Source: Sternotherus odoratus (taxonomy: Eukaryota > Chordata > Testudines > Kinosternidae). Taken from it: 64,000 bases of DNA. Shown here one piece after another: positions 1-12,320 of the stretch. Each line of letters begins with the position of its first letter. Within the stretch, counting starts at the first letter, position 1. The notes beneath the pieces were generated by a model that worked only from the letters and a program-made list of their open reading frames with translations, ran no database searches and was not told the origin of the DNA. A program made the position numbers and the translations under genes. The stretch spans positions 57,707,442 through 57,771,441 of the forward strand of contig JAVMKO010000005.1 of the NCBI GenBank assembly GCA_032164245.1. The letters run 5' to 3'.

Positions 1-148
1 GCACCATGCATAAGTCCTTTGAGGATTTGACCTGTACATATTTACATAGTTAAAGAAATATGTATATATACTCTTTTTCTGGAAACAATTGACCCAATCC
101 TATAAAAGACTACTACTGGATAGAGTGAGAAAAGAGCATCTTGGGGTT

Positions 149-535
149 AAGACACCGACCGAATTGGGGTTCTGGTTATCTGGGTTCAATTCTGTCCTGC
201 ACTACAGACATGGGTGAATCACTTAAACTCTCTGTGGGCTGGTCTTCACTGGGGGGGGGGGGGATCTACTGAAGATACGCAACTTCAGCTATATTAATGC
301 GAGAAATCGATCGCTGAAAGAGAGATCGCTACCCGCCGATCCAGCAGATAGTGAAGACCTACCCTGTAATTTGGTGTCCCATCTGTAAAAAGGAAACAGC
401 AGTCTCATCCTTTGTCTGACTTGTTTGGAGCAGTACATTTTTTACATTGCCTTCCTACATTTTTTGTACAGCACCAAGCACAATGGAGCATCAATCTCTG
501 TTGGGGACTCAAGGTATTATTGTAAAATAACTTGT
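149..535 (+). repeat. MIR/CORE-type SINE, split by a Harbinger MITE
   Basis: A tRNA-derived SINE. The left part holds a B-box-like stretch (GGGTTCAATTCTG near 182) and the conserved 'GAATCACTTAAACTCTCTGTG' region of MIR-like SINEs. The right part resumes at about 365 with 'CCCATCTGTAAAA' and runs to a tail resembling 'TTGTACAGCACCAAGCACAATGG'. The two halves are separated by a 129-bp MITE at 236-364. It has no coding capacity. The exact 5' edge is uncertain. Confidence 0.7.
236..364. mobile_element. PIF/Harbinger-type MITE inside a SINE
   Basis: The ends are inverted repeats: GGGCTGGTCTTCACT at 236-250 matches the reverse complement of 350-364 (GGGTAGGTCTTCACT) at 13 of 15 positions. The termini resemble those of the larger Harbinger element at 43692-45493, which also begins GGG and has a GTCTTCACT block. 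The inside has a 13-bp G run (251-263) and a short palindromic segment rich in GATCG. It encodes nothing and is a deletion-derived passenger element. A clean 3-bp duplication is not obvious. Confidence 0.72.
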
Positions 536-1479
536 GATGAATATTTCAATTCAGTCAATAGAACTAAGGATACTTAGGTGCCCTGGGTTTGAGGGAAAAG
601 CTTGTGTGGTAACTGCTTCTGTGGGTAGTTCTTAGGTGCTATTATGTGTTTTGAGAAAAGCTGTCAGCACATGAAAACCTGAGAGTCCAGCAACCGTGTG
701 CCGATGTTACACTGATTTTCGTTCCCCCATTTGCTTCCCTTCTTGGAGGATTGGCAAGCAAATTATAACATCAACCAGTGTGCTATGTAGGCAACTGCCC
801 TTGAGGGAGAGGGATGGTGGGAGAACACTTGGATGCCAGATTGGATTCTCATTAGGCATTTCTCCATGTACTTTACAAGTCTGTGGACAAACAATGGGTA
901 AAACTCGGGTAGAGATGCATGCTCTTCGCAGGAGGGAGAGGAGGAAATTCTGTTGGATAAACACAGGTCTTTCACTTTACCTATGCTTATCCCACACAGA
1001 GATGCAGCATTGTGTGTTCCAACAGAGCTGATGGGGAGAGCTGGGTGGGGGGTGAGGGAGAGTAGGGAACGGTGTCAGGCTTTCAATTCAAATCAGTGCT
1101 TTCTATTTAGAGACTATGTTAAACAATGCAAATTCTGCAGAGCACTGTGTGTTTTCTTGCAAGTTGTGAAATCCGACTGAATTTTTCCAAAACCTGCTTA
1201 ATGAAGAGTAATTTTACACAGTCATGTATGTGGTTGTGTCCTTAAGCTCAGGGTTGCTTTAAACACCAAGATGCTTTTAAAAACAATTCTGTGTTTTAGA
1301 ATCTTAATGTTCACACTTCAATTTTTCTTTTGCAAGGAAGATGCCATTGGTGGTTATCGACCTGTTTACAGTTTCTGGCATGGTTTGTGGGGGAAATGGG
1401 CATTATCCATGTTGATTCTGTACATTCAGATGAAGGAAACATATGCTCAACACTAGCTTTGAGAAGCTACTGAGGGAGG
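536..1479. other. Single-copy-looking DNA, no gene seen
   Basis: AT-rich sequence with several stop-delimited short frames that look like chance. I see no splice-flanked exon, repeat family or RNA gene. Confidence 0.5.
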
Positions 1480-1860
1480 TGGTATAAAAGGAGCGTTCGT
1501 GCAGGGGAGAATTGATCTGGGGTGGTGGTGACAGCGGTGCTGAGGGGTGTATTGAACCAAACTATAAACCCCTTATATGATGGAAACCACTTCAAACCAG
1601 GAGGGTACTACAACCTATTGTAGTTGCACCTATTGGGCGGGGCGTTCTTTACATGATGATGCCCCATTAGAAAAGAGGGGAGGATGGGAGACCCGCTTGC
1701 CTTGTGTGGCTTTTAGGCGGGGCTTTGGAGCCATGGATGGGCTGCTGGTGCTAGCAGCTACAGAAAGCGTCTTGGGCGTGATATAACTGGCAAAGGGGCT
1801 GGAGCGTCTGTGTGTGTCTCTCCTCCCCTCCCCCCGCAAAAGAGGGGGAGCCTGGGACTT
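1480..1860 (+). promoter_or_regulatory. Promoter-like CpG-enriched patch
   Basis: A TATA-box-like TATAAAAGG lies at 1483-1491. An inverted CCAAT (ATTGG, 1632-1636) overlaps a GC box GGGCGGGGC (1635-1643), and a second GC box GGCGGGGC lies at 1716-1723. CpG dinucleotides are clearly commoner here than in the flanking kilobase. The elements are not spaced like one classic promoter, because the GC boxes lie 150-230 bp downstream of the TATA. They could belong to an alternative first exon, a decayed CpG island or an unrecognised repeat. No coding exon follows that I can name. Confidence 0.3.
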
Positions 1861-3314
1861 CTGATGGAAACATGATTAGCATCAGCTGGGTTCCCCCAGC
1901 CGGCTGTGATGTGCCCTAGAGCTAGGAAACCAAGGGGGTGAAAGATGGAGGAGGAGTCTGGAAAAGGGATGGAGATGGGAGGAGGGGAAGGAGAAAGCCC
2001 CTTAAGTGCAGATTCAGTTCCTCATGATCTGTATAAGGCACAGGGATTAATTGGAGGAGAAATGGCATTGCCGAAGATGCAGCGTCCCTTTGCTCTGTGG
2101 CTGAAGATCAGGTCCTTCTGGGGCCCTGGGATCCGCTGTGTGTGTGGATTATGGTTGTGAAGCCTAGTGCAGCTGACAGAAATTCAGTGCAGGCAGAGAA
2201 GAGCAGCTGGTCTCTAGCCAGTGTGTTTTAAATGCTTTTTTTTGCTGCACAGCTGGAAGCTGAATGAGTTTGCTTCAGTGGAAGAAAACTCAGCCCTTGG
2301 TGCTTGTGTAAACACAGTTTGAGAGACAACAGCTTTGACAAAGAAACTGAAATGTGACTTGCACATCCGTAGTACAGTGTGAGGGAGAACTGTATTTATA
2401 CGAGTTGGTAAAGTTTTATGTTTTCGTTGTGTTTCAGTGAAAGAGGTTGGCTCTACTCTATGGACTAGAGTGGCAGGAAAAGACAGTGTAAGATCTTGTT
2501 TGTATTTTTGGCCCAGGGTACCTAATGCAAGCGTTGAATCATTGGCAGCTGACATTCAGTGGTAAAAGTAATTGTAAACAGTGCCAGAGGATCTGAGCTG
2601 TGTTGTGGCTGTATCGCACTTACTTGCCAAGGAAGCATTTAGAACACTTGATCTATGAATATTGTGTGCTATGTTTTGCCTCCTTTGTGCAGTACAACTA
2701 CTGTATTACAGTGATGTTTAAGTTCATCTACAATTGAATGGATTTTCATCTTCAAATCCCATTAAGTATTAAGTTTTTTAGGGAGAGGGGCATTAGTAGT
2801 ATTTTACTTTGGAATTTAGTATATAGATATCTTTTATTTTTGAATTGCAGCATTTTTGTGATCAACAAGCAGTTCAGTGTTTTGATCCCCTTCTCGCTCC
2901 TCACCCCGTTAGGTTAAAAAGCAATTATTTAATACAGCTTTCATGCATTATTGGGTTTTCCTTTCTCTCCCCTTGTTGATCTGGATTGTGCATGTGGGGA
3001 TGGGGTGCAGGGAGGGAATCATTACATAGGTTGGTAGAGCACTTCCTTTTGTGTATGCTTTTAGCTGTAAAAGGGCGGTTGAGAGGTTGTGACCACGTGA
3101 GTGATAATTTTATTTATGTTGGTTTCCTTTCAAACTGTCACAGTAAATCTATTTTACTTGTCACTTTGTAAATCATTATACAGGATTAAACCTTTTACTA
3201 GCTTTTAAGAATTCTGCAATCATTTTAAGCACCTTCTCTTCCGTCCCCTTTTCCCCTCACCCACTTTTGTTGAGTGTCTAGTGCTCTTACTAGGAATCCT
3301 GATTCTTCGCCCCA
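1861..3314. other. Single-copy-looking DNA, no gene seen
   Basis: The purine-rich stretch at 1945-2000 and the AT-rich DNA after it contain only short unsupported frames. No recognised repeat or RNA gene. Confidence 0.5.
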
Positions 3315-4590
3315 TCTTGAAAAAGATATTAGAATTAGAAAAAGTACAGAAAAGGGCAACCAAAATTATTAGAGGTATGGACTTGGGATGTAAAATATTA
3401 AACAGTTAAATAGTTAACCGATAAGTATTACTCTTACGATTAGTATGTTGCAGTTAGTTTAAAACAGATTGGTAAAAACAGTTTAAAACAGATTGGTAAA
3501 ATGATTTCATGACCCTGTAATATCTAATGTGAACATTAAAAATGCTGCCGCAATACCTGAGGGGCACTGGAGTTTGCAGCACTTTTGCAGCTTAGGGCAC
3601 TGCTGCATCAACCCATGCCCAGAGGAGAGGACACAACTGGGAGCAGCCTCTCAACACTTCCCCCTTCCTCCATTCCCCCTTGCCTGCCCAGCTCTGCTTC
3701 TCTTGCAGGTGGCTGCATCAGTGGGTCTGCCCGGGAACTATTGGCTCTGCCAGAACACTTGGATCATCCCTGGCACCGCTGCTCTCCCGGCAGCGATCCG
3801 CCGAATTAGCCGCGCTAGAGAGTGAGGGGTGGGATCAGAGCAAGGCATGCAGTGCCAAGCCATGAACACGCAAACGATGCCCCAGCCCAATGACCTCCAC
3901 CTCCAAGGAGAGAGAGCAAGGTGGGCCCCTCCTCCCAAGCCTTGATAACGATTAAATAGTCAACCCATAACATTTTAATAGTTTAAATGGGTACTTTTTA
4001 AAATTATATTTACATCCATAGTATGGAACAGCTTCCAGCTGAAGAGAGATTAAAAATAATCCTGGGGCTGTTCATTTTAGAAAAGAGACGACTAAGGGGG
4101 GAACCTGATATAATTACAAAAAATCATGAATGAATGAATCATGATGGCGATGGGGAATAAGAAAGTGTTATTTTATTTTCACATAAAACATGAACTACGG
4201 GTCACCCAGTGAAATTTATAGGCAGCTTGTTTAAAACAAACATGAGGAAGTACATCTTCAGACAACGCACAGTCAACCTGTGGAACTCATTGCCAGGTGA
4301 TGTTGTGAAGGCCAAAACTATAACTGGGTTAAAAAAGAATGAGAGAAGTTCATGGAGCATAGGTATTTCAATGGCTATTAGCTGTGACAGTCAGGGACTC
4401 AAGCCCATGCGCTGGGTATCCCTAAGTCTCTGACTGCCAAAATCTGAGACTGAATGATGAGGAATGAATCACTTTACAGATTGGCTATTGTGCTCATTCC
4501 TTCTGAAGCATTTGGCATTGGCCACTGTTGGAAGATCGGATACGGGGCTAGGTGGGCAATTGGGTTAAACCAGTATGGTGGTTCTTACGA
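3315..4590 (+). mobile_element. CR1 LINE 3' fragment, split by a hAT element
   Basis: The left piece (to 3381) matches the CR1 region 'GTACAGAAAAGGGCAACC'. After the 639-bp insertion the same element resumes at 4021 with 'TATGGAACAGCTTCC'. At 4209-4310 it encodes the C-terminal CR1 ORF2 tail with the motif 'TVNLWNSLP', a conserved end segment of the CR1 reverse-transcriptase protein. It ends near 4590 with the CR1 3' untranslated motif ('GGCATTGGCCACTG', then 'CCAGTATGGTGG'). It is 5' truncated, as is usual for CR1, has no intact ORF and is inactive. Confidence 0.85.
3382..4020. mobile_element. hAT-like element inserted in CR1
   Basis: Flanked by the 7-bp direct repeat GTATGGA (3375-3381 and 4021-4027), probably a 7 of 8 match of an original 8-bp duplication. 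The ends are weakly inverted (GGATGTAAAATAT left; GGATGTAAATATA as reverse complement of the right end). Both ends carry TTAA-rich subterminal motifs (TAGTTAACCG, and GATTAAATAGTCAACCC near 3955). The centre is GC-rich with no transposase. It has the build of the non-autonomous hAT elements seen elsewhere in the window. Confidence 0.7.
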
Positions 4591-7500
4591 CTATTCAGAT
4601 AATATTGTACACGATTAGGAGGAAATACTTTGTCTCCGGAATGTAACTGACATTTTCAAAGGCGAAGCTGGAACAAAGGAGACTTTGAACTGTGCAAAGA
4701 TTTTAAAAGTTAAATAATATTTTGAATGTTATAGTTCTAATGTTGTTCCTATTGTCATGGGAGACTTGGATCAGGTCCCAGGATTGTGGTTAACTTTGCC
4801 AACACTCTTGGGCCTTATTTAGTATCGCTGAGGAGTTTAAAATATGAAACTGTTCTAGCTAATTCTCTTCCCCTGAGAAGACGTGACAATATAAGATAAA
4901 GGCTCCTTACTCTCAAATAAAGAATAATAATTGTGGGTTTTTCTTTTATATATCCGGTTCTATTTTTAATAGATGCTAATGAAACTTACCATGTGCTATA
5001 CAATGTGGCAAGCTATTCACTGACCACCTTTCCATGTGAGGGGATTATCTGGGGCCAGTTTGAGATGTTTTAATTAATTCTATCATCATTGGGTTGGAAA
5101 AGTGAATATAACAACAAACATGTGACCTGGGGTGAATGTAAATTGTTAGGAATGGAACACAGTTTGCGCAGTGTTCTATTCACCTTTTAGGCTTTCTGAA
5201 AGGAAATAATCTCATTGAATGGGTATAAATAGGCCGGAGGTCAAAACTACATCTTTAATAATAAAAATAAATTAATAAAAATCATGCGTGCTTCTGAATG
5301 CCATCCCTAATAAAAACTGTGGTGGCTGAGGAGCAAAAATAAGGTAGGCTACGTTTACTTTTTTATTTTGAAGCTTATTTCTTTAATGTAGTAAGTATGT
5401 GCCTGATCCTGCAAACATTTAAGCATATGCACAATTAGCTAATTCTAGTTATCCCGTTGAACAAATTTTACTAATGTAGGGCCTAATGTTGGTGTGGCAT
5501 TTTAAAAATTACAAAGGAAAGTTTAAAATGAAGTAAAGAAACAGTATAAACAAATATGAAACTCGCTTGCTCGTTTTTCCATTGCCTGAACTCAAAGAAG
5601 TGCAAAAGTGAACTTTTAGTTTTTACAGTCCAAGACACCTAGTTAAAACAATTTATTCTAAATTGTACTTTCAGTTGAATGTCCCTTTAAATCTTAAATT
5701 ATAAGGAGTAATTAAAAGGGGAGAAAATGTTCTTAGTACATGAATTCTGTAAATGCTTTAAATGTATGTGTAACATTACTGATGTGACTAGTTCACTAGA
5801 ATTCAGTGAGATTGCTCTCACCAGATAAACATTTGCTTGCATCTTTCAAAGTCTAGAGTTATTTAGCTTTTTTCTCTTATGTCAGTTACTTGACATTAAT
5901 GACATCACATTAATGACATCTTATGTGACATCAGATTATGTGCCTGTGGTTGTCATGACAGCATTTGAACTTGTAACTTTAAGGATGTAAGACTAAGGCT
6001 TTTATTGGTTTATGAAGTCTCTTAGGGCTCATTTTCCATTTATATATCCTTCCGGTTCCTTCCCTAGAGGCCTATTATTATTATTATAATAATATGTAAT
6101 GATAGCTTATCAAACCAGATTATCCTGGTGTAACTTGCTTTTAATATGTTAACTTTTAAGTGAACTTGGTGGTTGAGTTGAAAGCAAAGCATATAACCAC
6201 ATTTCAGTCAGCTTCTCTGGCAACTAAACTTCCCCTTTCAGATTTCCAAGAGGATACATCCCTAGATGGTACAGTGAGTGTATGGCAAATGCATAATAAA
6301 AGGTGTGTTACAAAGCTTCCTTTTGGACCTGGTAAAAATGCAGTAAATCAAGCATGTGGGGGAAACAGAAAACCAATCAGATGCTGAAGAGCTTTCATGA
6401 CTATTAAGTACTTTACACTTAAGCAGTCTTTTTTTTTTTTTTTTAATAGTCCAAAACATTAGTTACTATGCCTGTCTCCGTGAAAGCTGTACAGGGAGAA
6501 AAAAGTCCCAATTTAGGGTGAACTTTATCAGCTTGCACATGCTAGTGTTTGACCTATAGAATAAGTCAATTTGTATTTTGGAAAACCGCTGAATCTAAAA
6601 GCCACACAGAGTCAGCAGCATGTTCAAATAAATAGCATAAGCAAAACATGTCCTTTTGGTTCTTGATACTAAATCTAGAATTTGAGGATTGACTGGACAT
6701 CCAATGTGTCCTCTTAAACACTTTGGATACAATTGGGTAGCAGATAGGCATTTCAATAACAAAGTTACTTGTTTTTTCAGGCTTTCATTCTTTGTGCTTA
6801 TAGTTAGTTGTACTCAGTAAGTCAAGAATAAACCTGTAAATGCATGCTGGATGTCTGCTGAACTATTTGTTTCTGATTGAGTGGAGTATCCATTAGAGTT
6901 GCACACTTTTAGGCTGTTACAAGTATTGCAAAACAACGATTGTGATTTTTTTTTTTAGACAATTGGTGTATTAAGTGATATACAAATGTAAGATCAATGC
7001 CAAAATCCTCAGAGGTACATTTAGGTTTATCTAAAATATGGTGGCTGAAATGCATATCTAGTACCATGAAAACAATACTGGGAAATTCTGCTTTCAGGCC
7101 TTCCTTATCTTTTTTTTTTTTTTTTCCTTTTTCTGAAAAGAGGTGAAATATTCCCCATGCATTCCTGTGTACAGACTGCTTTCTCTGCAGGGAGTCCCAG
7201 CATATTAAGTTACTCTGTTTAATGGGAGTGAATACAAGGGAATAAAAATCCCATGCAGTAGGAAAACTCAATCTCCTTTTCAAAGCTTTCCCCAGTTAGC
7301 AGTGAACATCAGCCAAAGAACCTTCATTGTATCTATGAGGGGAAAACTTTTTGTCGTTATACGTATCCCAAAAGTGAATGCTAGAGGGTATGGTTGTATG
7401 ATTTGAAGTAGTAGTATGAATCTAGGGGAATGTTTGCTAACTATGTTAATAGCTTCAGAGTAAACAAGTAATTTAGCTGCCCTTACGCAATGATATATGA

Positions 7501-7933
7501 TCAAATTCAAGAAGAGGATTTAGCAGAGATAAGACCTCAACCCAAATCTATTCACCTTCATAGCTGTGTGCTTGGGGAGAGGATGAGGTGAGCCCCGTGG
7601 AATGGAAAAATAGAGACTAAATATATGCAGCATTCATTTCTGCATCTAGAAACAATCTAATTGCATGTATATCTCATTGTAGTCCATTCATAAATATTAA
7701 ATGAAAATGGGTGTGACATTCCTTAGAGTTAATTTGCATAAAGCCAGTGTTTCCACAAGCAGCTGAAAACAGCTTCCTGCCTTCTCAGTCAGTTGGCCAA
7801 TGAGAGTTTGCTGTTTCCAATATACAATGGTTGTAATTTGAGATCCTGCTGCAGAGTTGGGAGGGGTTTCTGTGCAACCAGATAGCTGGAGTTAGTGTAA
7901 CATAATAGTATCATTCGTCACAAAATTGCAATA
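4591..7933. other. AT-rich single-copy-looking DNA
   Basis: No gene or well-defined transposon recognised. It contains a short piece of a dispersed amniote repeat near 5403-5440 ('CCTGATCCTGCAAACATTTAAGC'-like), a direct repeat around 5893-5921 (CATTAATGACATC twice), a small TTA/TAA palindrome at 6073-6092, and T tracts near 6428-6445, 6948-6956 and 7111-7125. Short frames here lack support. Confidence 0.5.
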
Positions 7934-8006
7934 ACTAAATAAGATGAGGAAGACTTTGTAGCACCTTAGAGACTAACCAGTTTATTTCAGCATAAGCTTT
8001 CGTGGG
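7934..8006 (-). mobile_element. 5' truncated turtle-type SINE with target duplication
   Basis: The reverse strand reads the SINE tail 'CCCACGAAAGCTTATGC...' followed by 'GGTTAGTCTCTAAGGTGC'. The insertion is flanked by a perfect 9-bp direct repeat, ATTGCAATA (7925-7933 and 8007-8015), which marks target-primed retrotransposition. The copy is truncated at its 5' end (the right side here). Confidence 0.85.
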
Positions 8007-11000
8007 ATTGCAATAGTTTGTTTGAAAGCATATGTGGCATGAATTCTTTGGATTCAGTTTTTAAGGGGACTCAGTGCAGTCATAGTTTTTGGCCTACTTT
8101 TGTCACATAAATGACATTTGAATTGTAAAGTGGGAAAGTGTCATTTTGCTTCTGTCTTGTTTATTCCTCTTAACGTATGCACACTTGTTACTATCATGTT
8201 GTAGATTGTCCCCTACTATTGAGAACATACGAGTAAACCAGTAGTAATTACATATATGCAGAAAGAGACAAGGTAGGTGAGGTCATAGGCCAATAAAAGA
8301 TAAATTCTGTTGATTTTTTAGTTACACAGATATTCCTTAGGTCTGGGGAAGGAAGGAGAGTGTCTTTATATTGAGAGATATTTTTGCCTTTTGAATATTG
8401 AAAATCAGAACTAGTTTAAAGCAGAGTTGCAGGATGAGGAAGGAAAATTATTAGTGCTGTTTTGCCCCATTTCCCCCCCCCCCCTTTTTTTAGGAGAGAT
8501 GAAATCCTGAAAAGTCTTGCTCACAAAAATACCTTTTGTGTGTCTTTTTTAACCTGAGAAGTAGTAGGAATAGCAAGTCCTATCTTAGCTGTTTTTGTTA
8601 GAGGGCCTCTTGGAGGACCAGAGAACTGGGAACTGGCATAGGACATTTCAGAGCTCATAATTCAACAGGAAGTGGTGTTGGAACTTTCACAGAGAGATCT
8701 AGCCTTCCAAACGTTGATCAGGATGTTGAATAAAATAGTTATGAACTAAAATAGCTTTTAATGGTTTGACATGTCAGATTGCCCTTTCTTGGTGTTTGTG
8801 GCATTGCGATGCTATTTGTTCACTATTCATGCATAGTTGTCCCTGGAGAAAAGGGCAGACAAGTTCTGAATTTCTAATTTGAAGAAAATCTTTAAGGCTT
8901 TCTTTATAGAATACAGAGAGACAAAATGGGGCAAATGCAATTCTTCCACCGTGGTTAACTTCAACCATTACTATGCCTTTCTTCATTTTCCATAATTTTT
9001 ACCTCAAATCAATAGTAGTCATTTATGAGACTTAGTAAAACTGGCTTTCGTGGTTCAGGAAGACATCATGGGCCCATTTTTGGCTTTCTTGGCCAAATGA
9101 ATGAATGTTAGTGTGTGCCATTTATCACATTACAGTGTATAAGTGATTCGGTTATGGAACAATAACTTATAGGTAACACAGTGGTGTATGAATGATTCCA
9201 TGCTCTCCTGGCAAGAGAATGGGGTGAAATAAAGCTATGCTAACCGTATTTAGCCTCAGTGTATTGTGTATCAGCTGTGTCGCATTTTTAGTTATTGCTA
9301 AAAATTGTGGTAGGAGACTGCCTGAAATGAAATGTGAGGAACTGTGTATAATAATAAAATCAATTGGACTGTTTCCCCAGTAATTCTAGAGACTGATGCA
9401 TCATTAATGTTGGTAATACAGTGGCTGTCAGATCACAAACTTCTCAATAAATGTGCAGCTGGCAGGCTTTGATGGAAATTGGAGGCAAGCAGAGAATGAG
9501 ATTTAGGGTTTTGATGTATGGGGTGTCAGCCATATGATGAAGTTTTTATCAATTTTTGTCCTTTCTGTCTCTTGTGCTCACTACATCTGTGGTCTTCCTG
9601 GCCATTTCTGTTGGTGGCTGAAATGCTAACTGTGCTTTTTTAATATTTAGTGTTGGGTGCCTTGTTTAAAGGAAGAACCAGTTTTGTGTTTTCAGTATGT
9701 TGTTTGATTATACCATACCATAGCATTAGGACTGTAATGCTATAATTGGCAGCAATTAGGTATCTGTTATCAGTAATAAAGACTTTTGATGGAAACTAGA
9801 AGCCGAATTGTCAGCTAAGAACTTCCAGTGGCACTTATAGAACAGCAAGTCAGTTATTTAGTATCCTAATTAGTCACCTTGTCTAGGAGAGGCACCCAAA
9901 GAGCTGACTGATGGATTGGCTCCTCTTTATTTGGCCTCTGAATTTTTTTTCTTTCCATTCAAGCTTTGAACCATCTGATACTGATTATTTCTGATTTATC
10001 TTTTAGATAAATCATTTTAGATCGCCTACTCCTCTTGCGATTACTTCAAAAATCAAATGGTACATTGCAAAGACCAAATGGATGGAAAATGGTGCAAATA
10101 TCTGCAAGCTTTAAGGAAAAATAAACAAACTAGTTTGCTTAAAGGAAATACTGATAAGAGAACTAGTCTCCATTTACAGCCTGGAAGGAACACACAGCCA
10201 GGTGGATTTGCTCCCTTTAGGGACTGCTCTGATTTATACTTATATTAAAGCCTTGTTCCCCCTTGTTATCCAATAACAGAAAGAGGTCTCCGTAGACAGA
10301 AACGGGATCCTTGCCACCAGAGGGGAAAGTTTATAACTGTATATTGCAGCGGTGGGGATTTTTGGGTGGCTTTGAGCCAAAGTTGGCCTAAAAGTGTTTG
10401 CCATTCAAACTACTTGAAATCTGTGTAAGGCCAGGTGTACTGTTGCATTTTGAAACTGAAGTCAGGGAGGGCATTCCTCCTCTTGTTTACAGCATGAGGT
10501 TGTCAGTAATTTCTAATTTTGACAGGATTAGGGGACAGTGGTGTTGTTTCTGGGCTGTGAAGCCATGTCAAAATTGTAAACCTAGCTGAAGGTGTAACTT
10601 CAAAAGAGGAGCCTCAGATATTTTGAATCACACTCTCTGAATTGGGTGTAAACAAACTTGTGGCTGAGCTTCGCAGACAACATTACTAAAAGGTCACCCT
10701 GATGATAAACACTCTGATGCGGTGAAGTAAACTTCTAAATCAAGCTGCAAAAAATAATAAAAAAGCAGAAAATGCCAAAGTCCTCAGAAAAAAATGGATA
10801 AAGCCTCAAGTGAGCCCACGTGTGAATAAAACTTAAATTTTAAAACTGTTTTTCTCCCCCCCCATCACTCCTGCCCACCCCCACAGGAAGGTCTGAGGGA
10901 TATCCAATGGAGTGAAGTCCTATAGAACTTAATAATGATAGTGTTCTGGGGGAAATTAATTGGGATCTGGTAAAAAGTACTCTAAAAATCTGTAGACCTG

Positions 11001-11295
11001 GATTCTTCCTTTCATGCTGCAGTTGGTTTGTATTACACCTCTGGTAGATTGTGGATATAAAGCTGTTCTAACTGGTGTATAGGGAGATCACCTCAGTGTA
11101 GGCAGGGATCTACCAGTGGCTCAGAACTGTTTAATGGCTTCTAAAACACATGCCTCTTAGGGGCTGTGATTAGGATTCATCCAAGCTAGAACAGCTCTGT
11201 TGACTTCAGCATTGACTGGGTAGACAGCCAGCCCGGGTCTAAAAGGTATCTTAAAGCAGAGTTGAAAATCTGATCACTGACAGATTGCTACTTCC
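8007..11295. other. AT-rich single-copy-looking DNA
   Basis: No gene recognised. Noteworthy small items are a C tract near 8472-8484, a perfect 10-bp hairpin at 9992-10014, and an evenly AT-rich block around 9200-9500 without repeat signatures that could be a conserved noncoding region. Confidence 0.45.
9992..10014. repeat. Perfect 10-bp hairpin
   Basis: TGATTTATCT (9992-10001) and AGATAAATCA (10005-10014) are exact reverse complements separated by TTT. Both arms contain a GATA motif in opposite orientation. Function unknown. Confidence 0.6.
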
Positions 11296-11373
11296 GTAAA
11301 TACTTTAAGGTGCCACAGGACTCTTTGTCACTTCTGCAGTTCCAGACTAACACGGCTACCTCTCTGATTCTTG
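11296..11373 (+). mobile_element. Turtle-type SINE tail
   Basis: Contains the 'AAGGTGCCACAGGACTCTTTG' region followed by 'CCAGACTAACACGGCTACC', the shared 3' part of this SINE family. It is 5' truncated and lacks the upstream GATGAAGTGGG core. Confidence 0.8.
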
Positions 11374-11418
11374 ACTTCTGTAAATGACATCTTGGATAGC
11401 TGAGTGGGCCGACTAATT

Positions 11419-12320
11419 CAAGAGTGGGCAACATAAGATCCACGGGACCGTCCTGTCTGGCTCTTGAACTCCCAGCCGGAAGGCTACCCCCTGACCCTCC
11501 CTTACTGTCCCCCCTCCTCCGGAGCCATGCGGCCATGCAGACAGCACTCTGAGGGGGCTGCAAGCTCCTGCGGGGCAGGATGTCTGACTCTGGCAGGCTG
11601 CGTGGCTGCCAGACAAGCTGCTCTGAGCGGCCTGGTAAAGGGACTGGGGCCAGGGGGTTGGATAAGGCCCAGGGAGTCCCAGGGTGCAGTCAGGGGACAG
11701 GGAGCAGGGGGCGGTTGGATGGGGTGGAGGTTCTGGGGGCTATGCGGTCAGGGGACAGAGAATGGGGGAGGTTGGATAGGCGTGGGAGTCCCAGGGGTTT
11801 GTTAGGGGGTAGGGGTGTGGATAGGGGCCGAGGTAGTCAGGACAGGGAGCATGGGGCGGTTGGATGGGGTGGAGGTTCGGGGTGGTGGTGGTTAGAGAAT
11901 GGGGGAGGTTGGATAGGCGTGGGAGTCCCAGGGGTCTGTTAGGGGGCAGAGGTGTGAATAAGGGTCAGTGTAGTCAGGGGACAGGGAGCAGGGGGAGTTG
12001 GGTAGGGGGTGGGATCCTGGGGGGCAGTTAAGGTGGATGGGTGAGTCTCAGGATGGGGCAGGTTGGATAGGGGATGGAGTCCCGGGGGGAGCGGTTAGGG
12101 ATGGGGGGATCTCTGGAGGGGGTGGTCAGGGGACATGGAGCAAGGGGGGTAGGATGGGTTGGGGATTCTGAGGGGGACAGTCAGAGGGCGGGAAGTGGGT
12201 GAGGGTCAGATAGGGGGCTAAGCGAGGCTGTTTGGGGAGGCACAGACTTCCCTACCTGGCCCTCCGTACAATTTTGCAACTCCGATGTGGCCCTTGGGAC
12301 AAAAAGTTTGCCCACAGCTG
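11419..12320. mobile_element. hAT MITE enlarged by GC-rich repeats
   Basis: The left end CAAGAGTGGGCAAC and the right end (reverse complement CAGCTGTGGGCAAAC) are diverged inverted repeats of the 'CAGGGGTGGGCAAAC' class. Probable target duplication GACTAATT (11411-11418) versus GACTTAATT after the element, with one indel. The right subterminal part 'GATGTGGCCCTTGGGACAAA' is shared with the element at 51035-52061. The interior is a G-rich imperfect direct repeat with no transposase. Confidence 0.82.
11711..11990. repeat. Imperfect direct duplication, period about 140 bp
   Basis: GCGGTTGGATGGGGTGGAGG occurs at 11711 and 11856, and a second anchor (AGAATGGGGGAGGTTGGATA) at 11759 and 11896. The unit is therefore about 137-145 bp with indels, and further degenerate copies follow to about 12180. 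It lies inside the hAT MITE. The open frames here merely repeat the unit and are not genes. Confidence 0.75.

Noticed and set aside
5893..5921. Direct repeat CATTAATGACATC, CRE-like
   Set aside because: Only two copies and no other support. Kept as a note within the surrounding region.
11580..11942. A 120-codon Gly-rich forward frame
   Set aside because: It repeats the same 13-residue block as the DNA duplication repeats, and lies in a hAT MITE.
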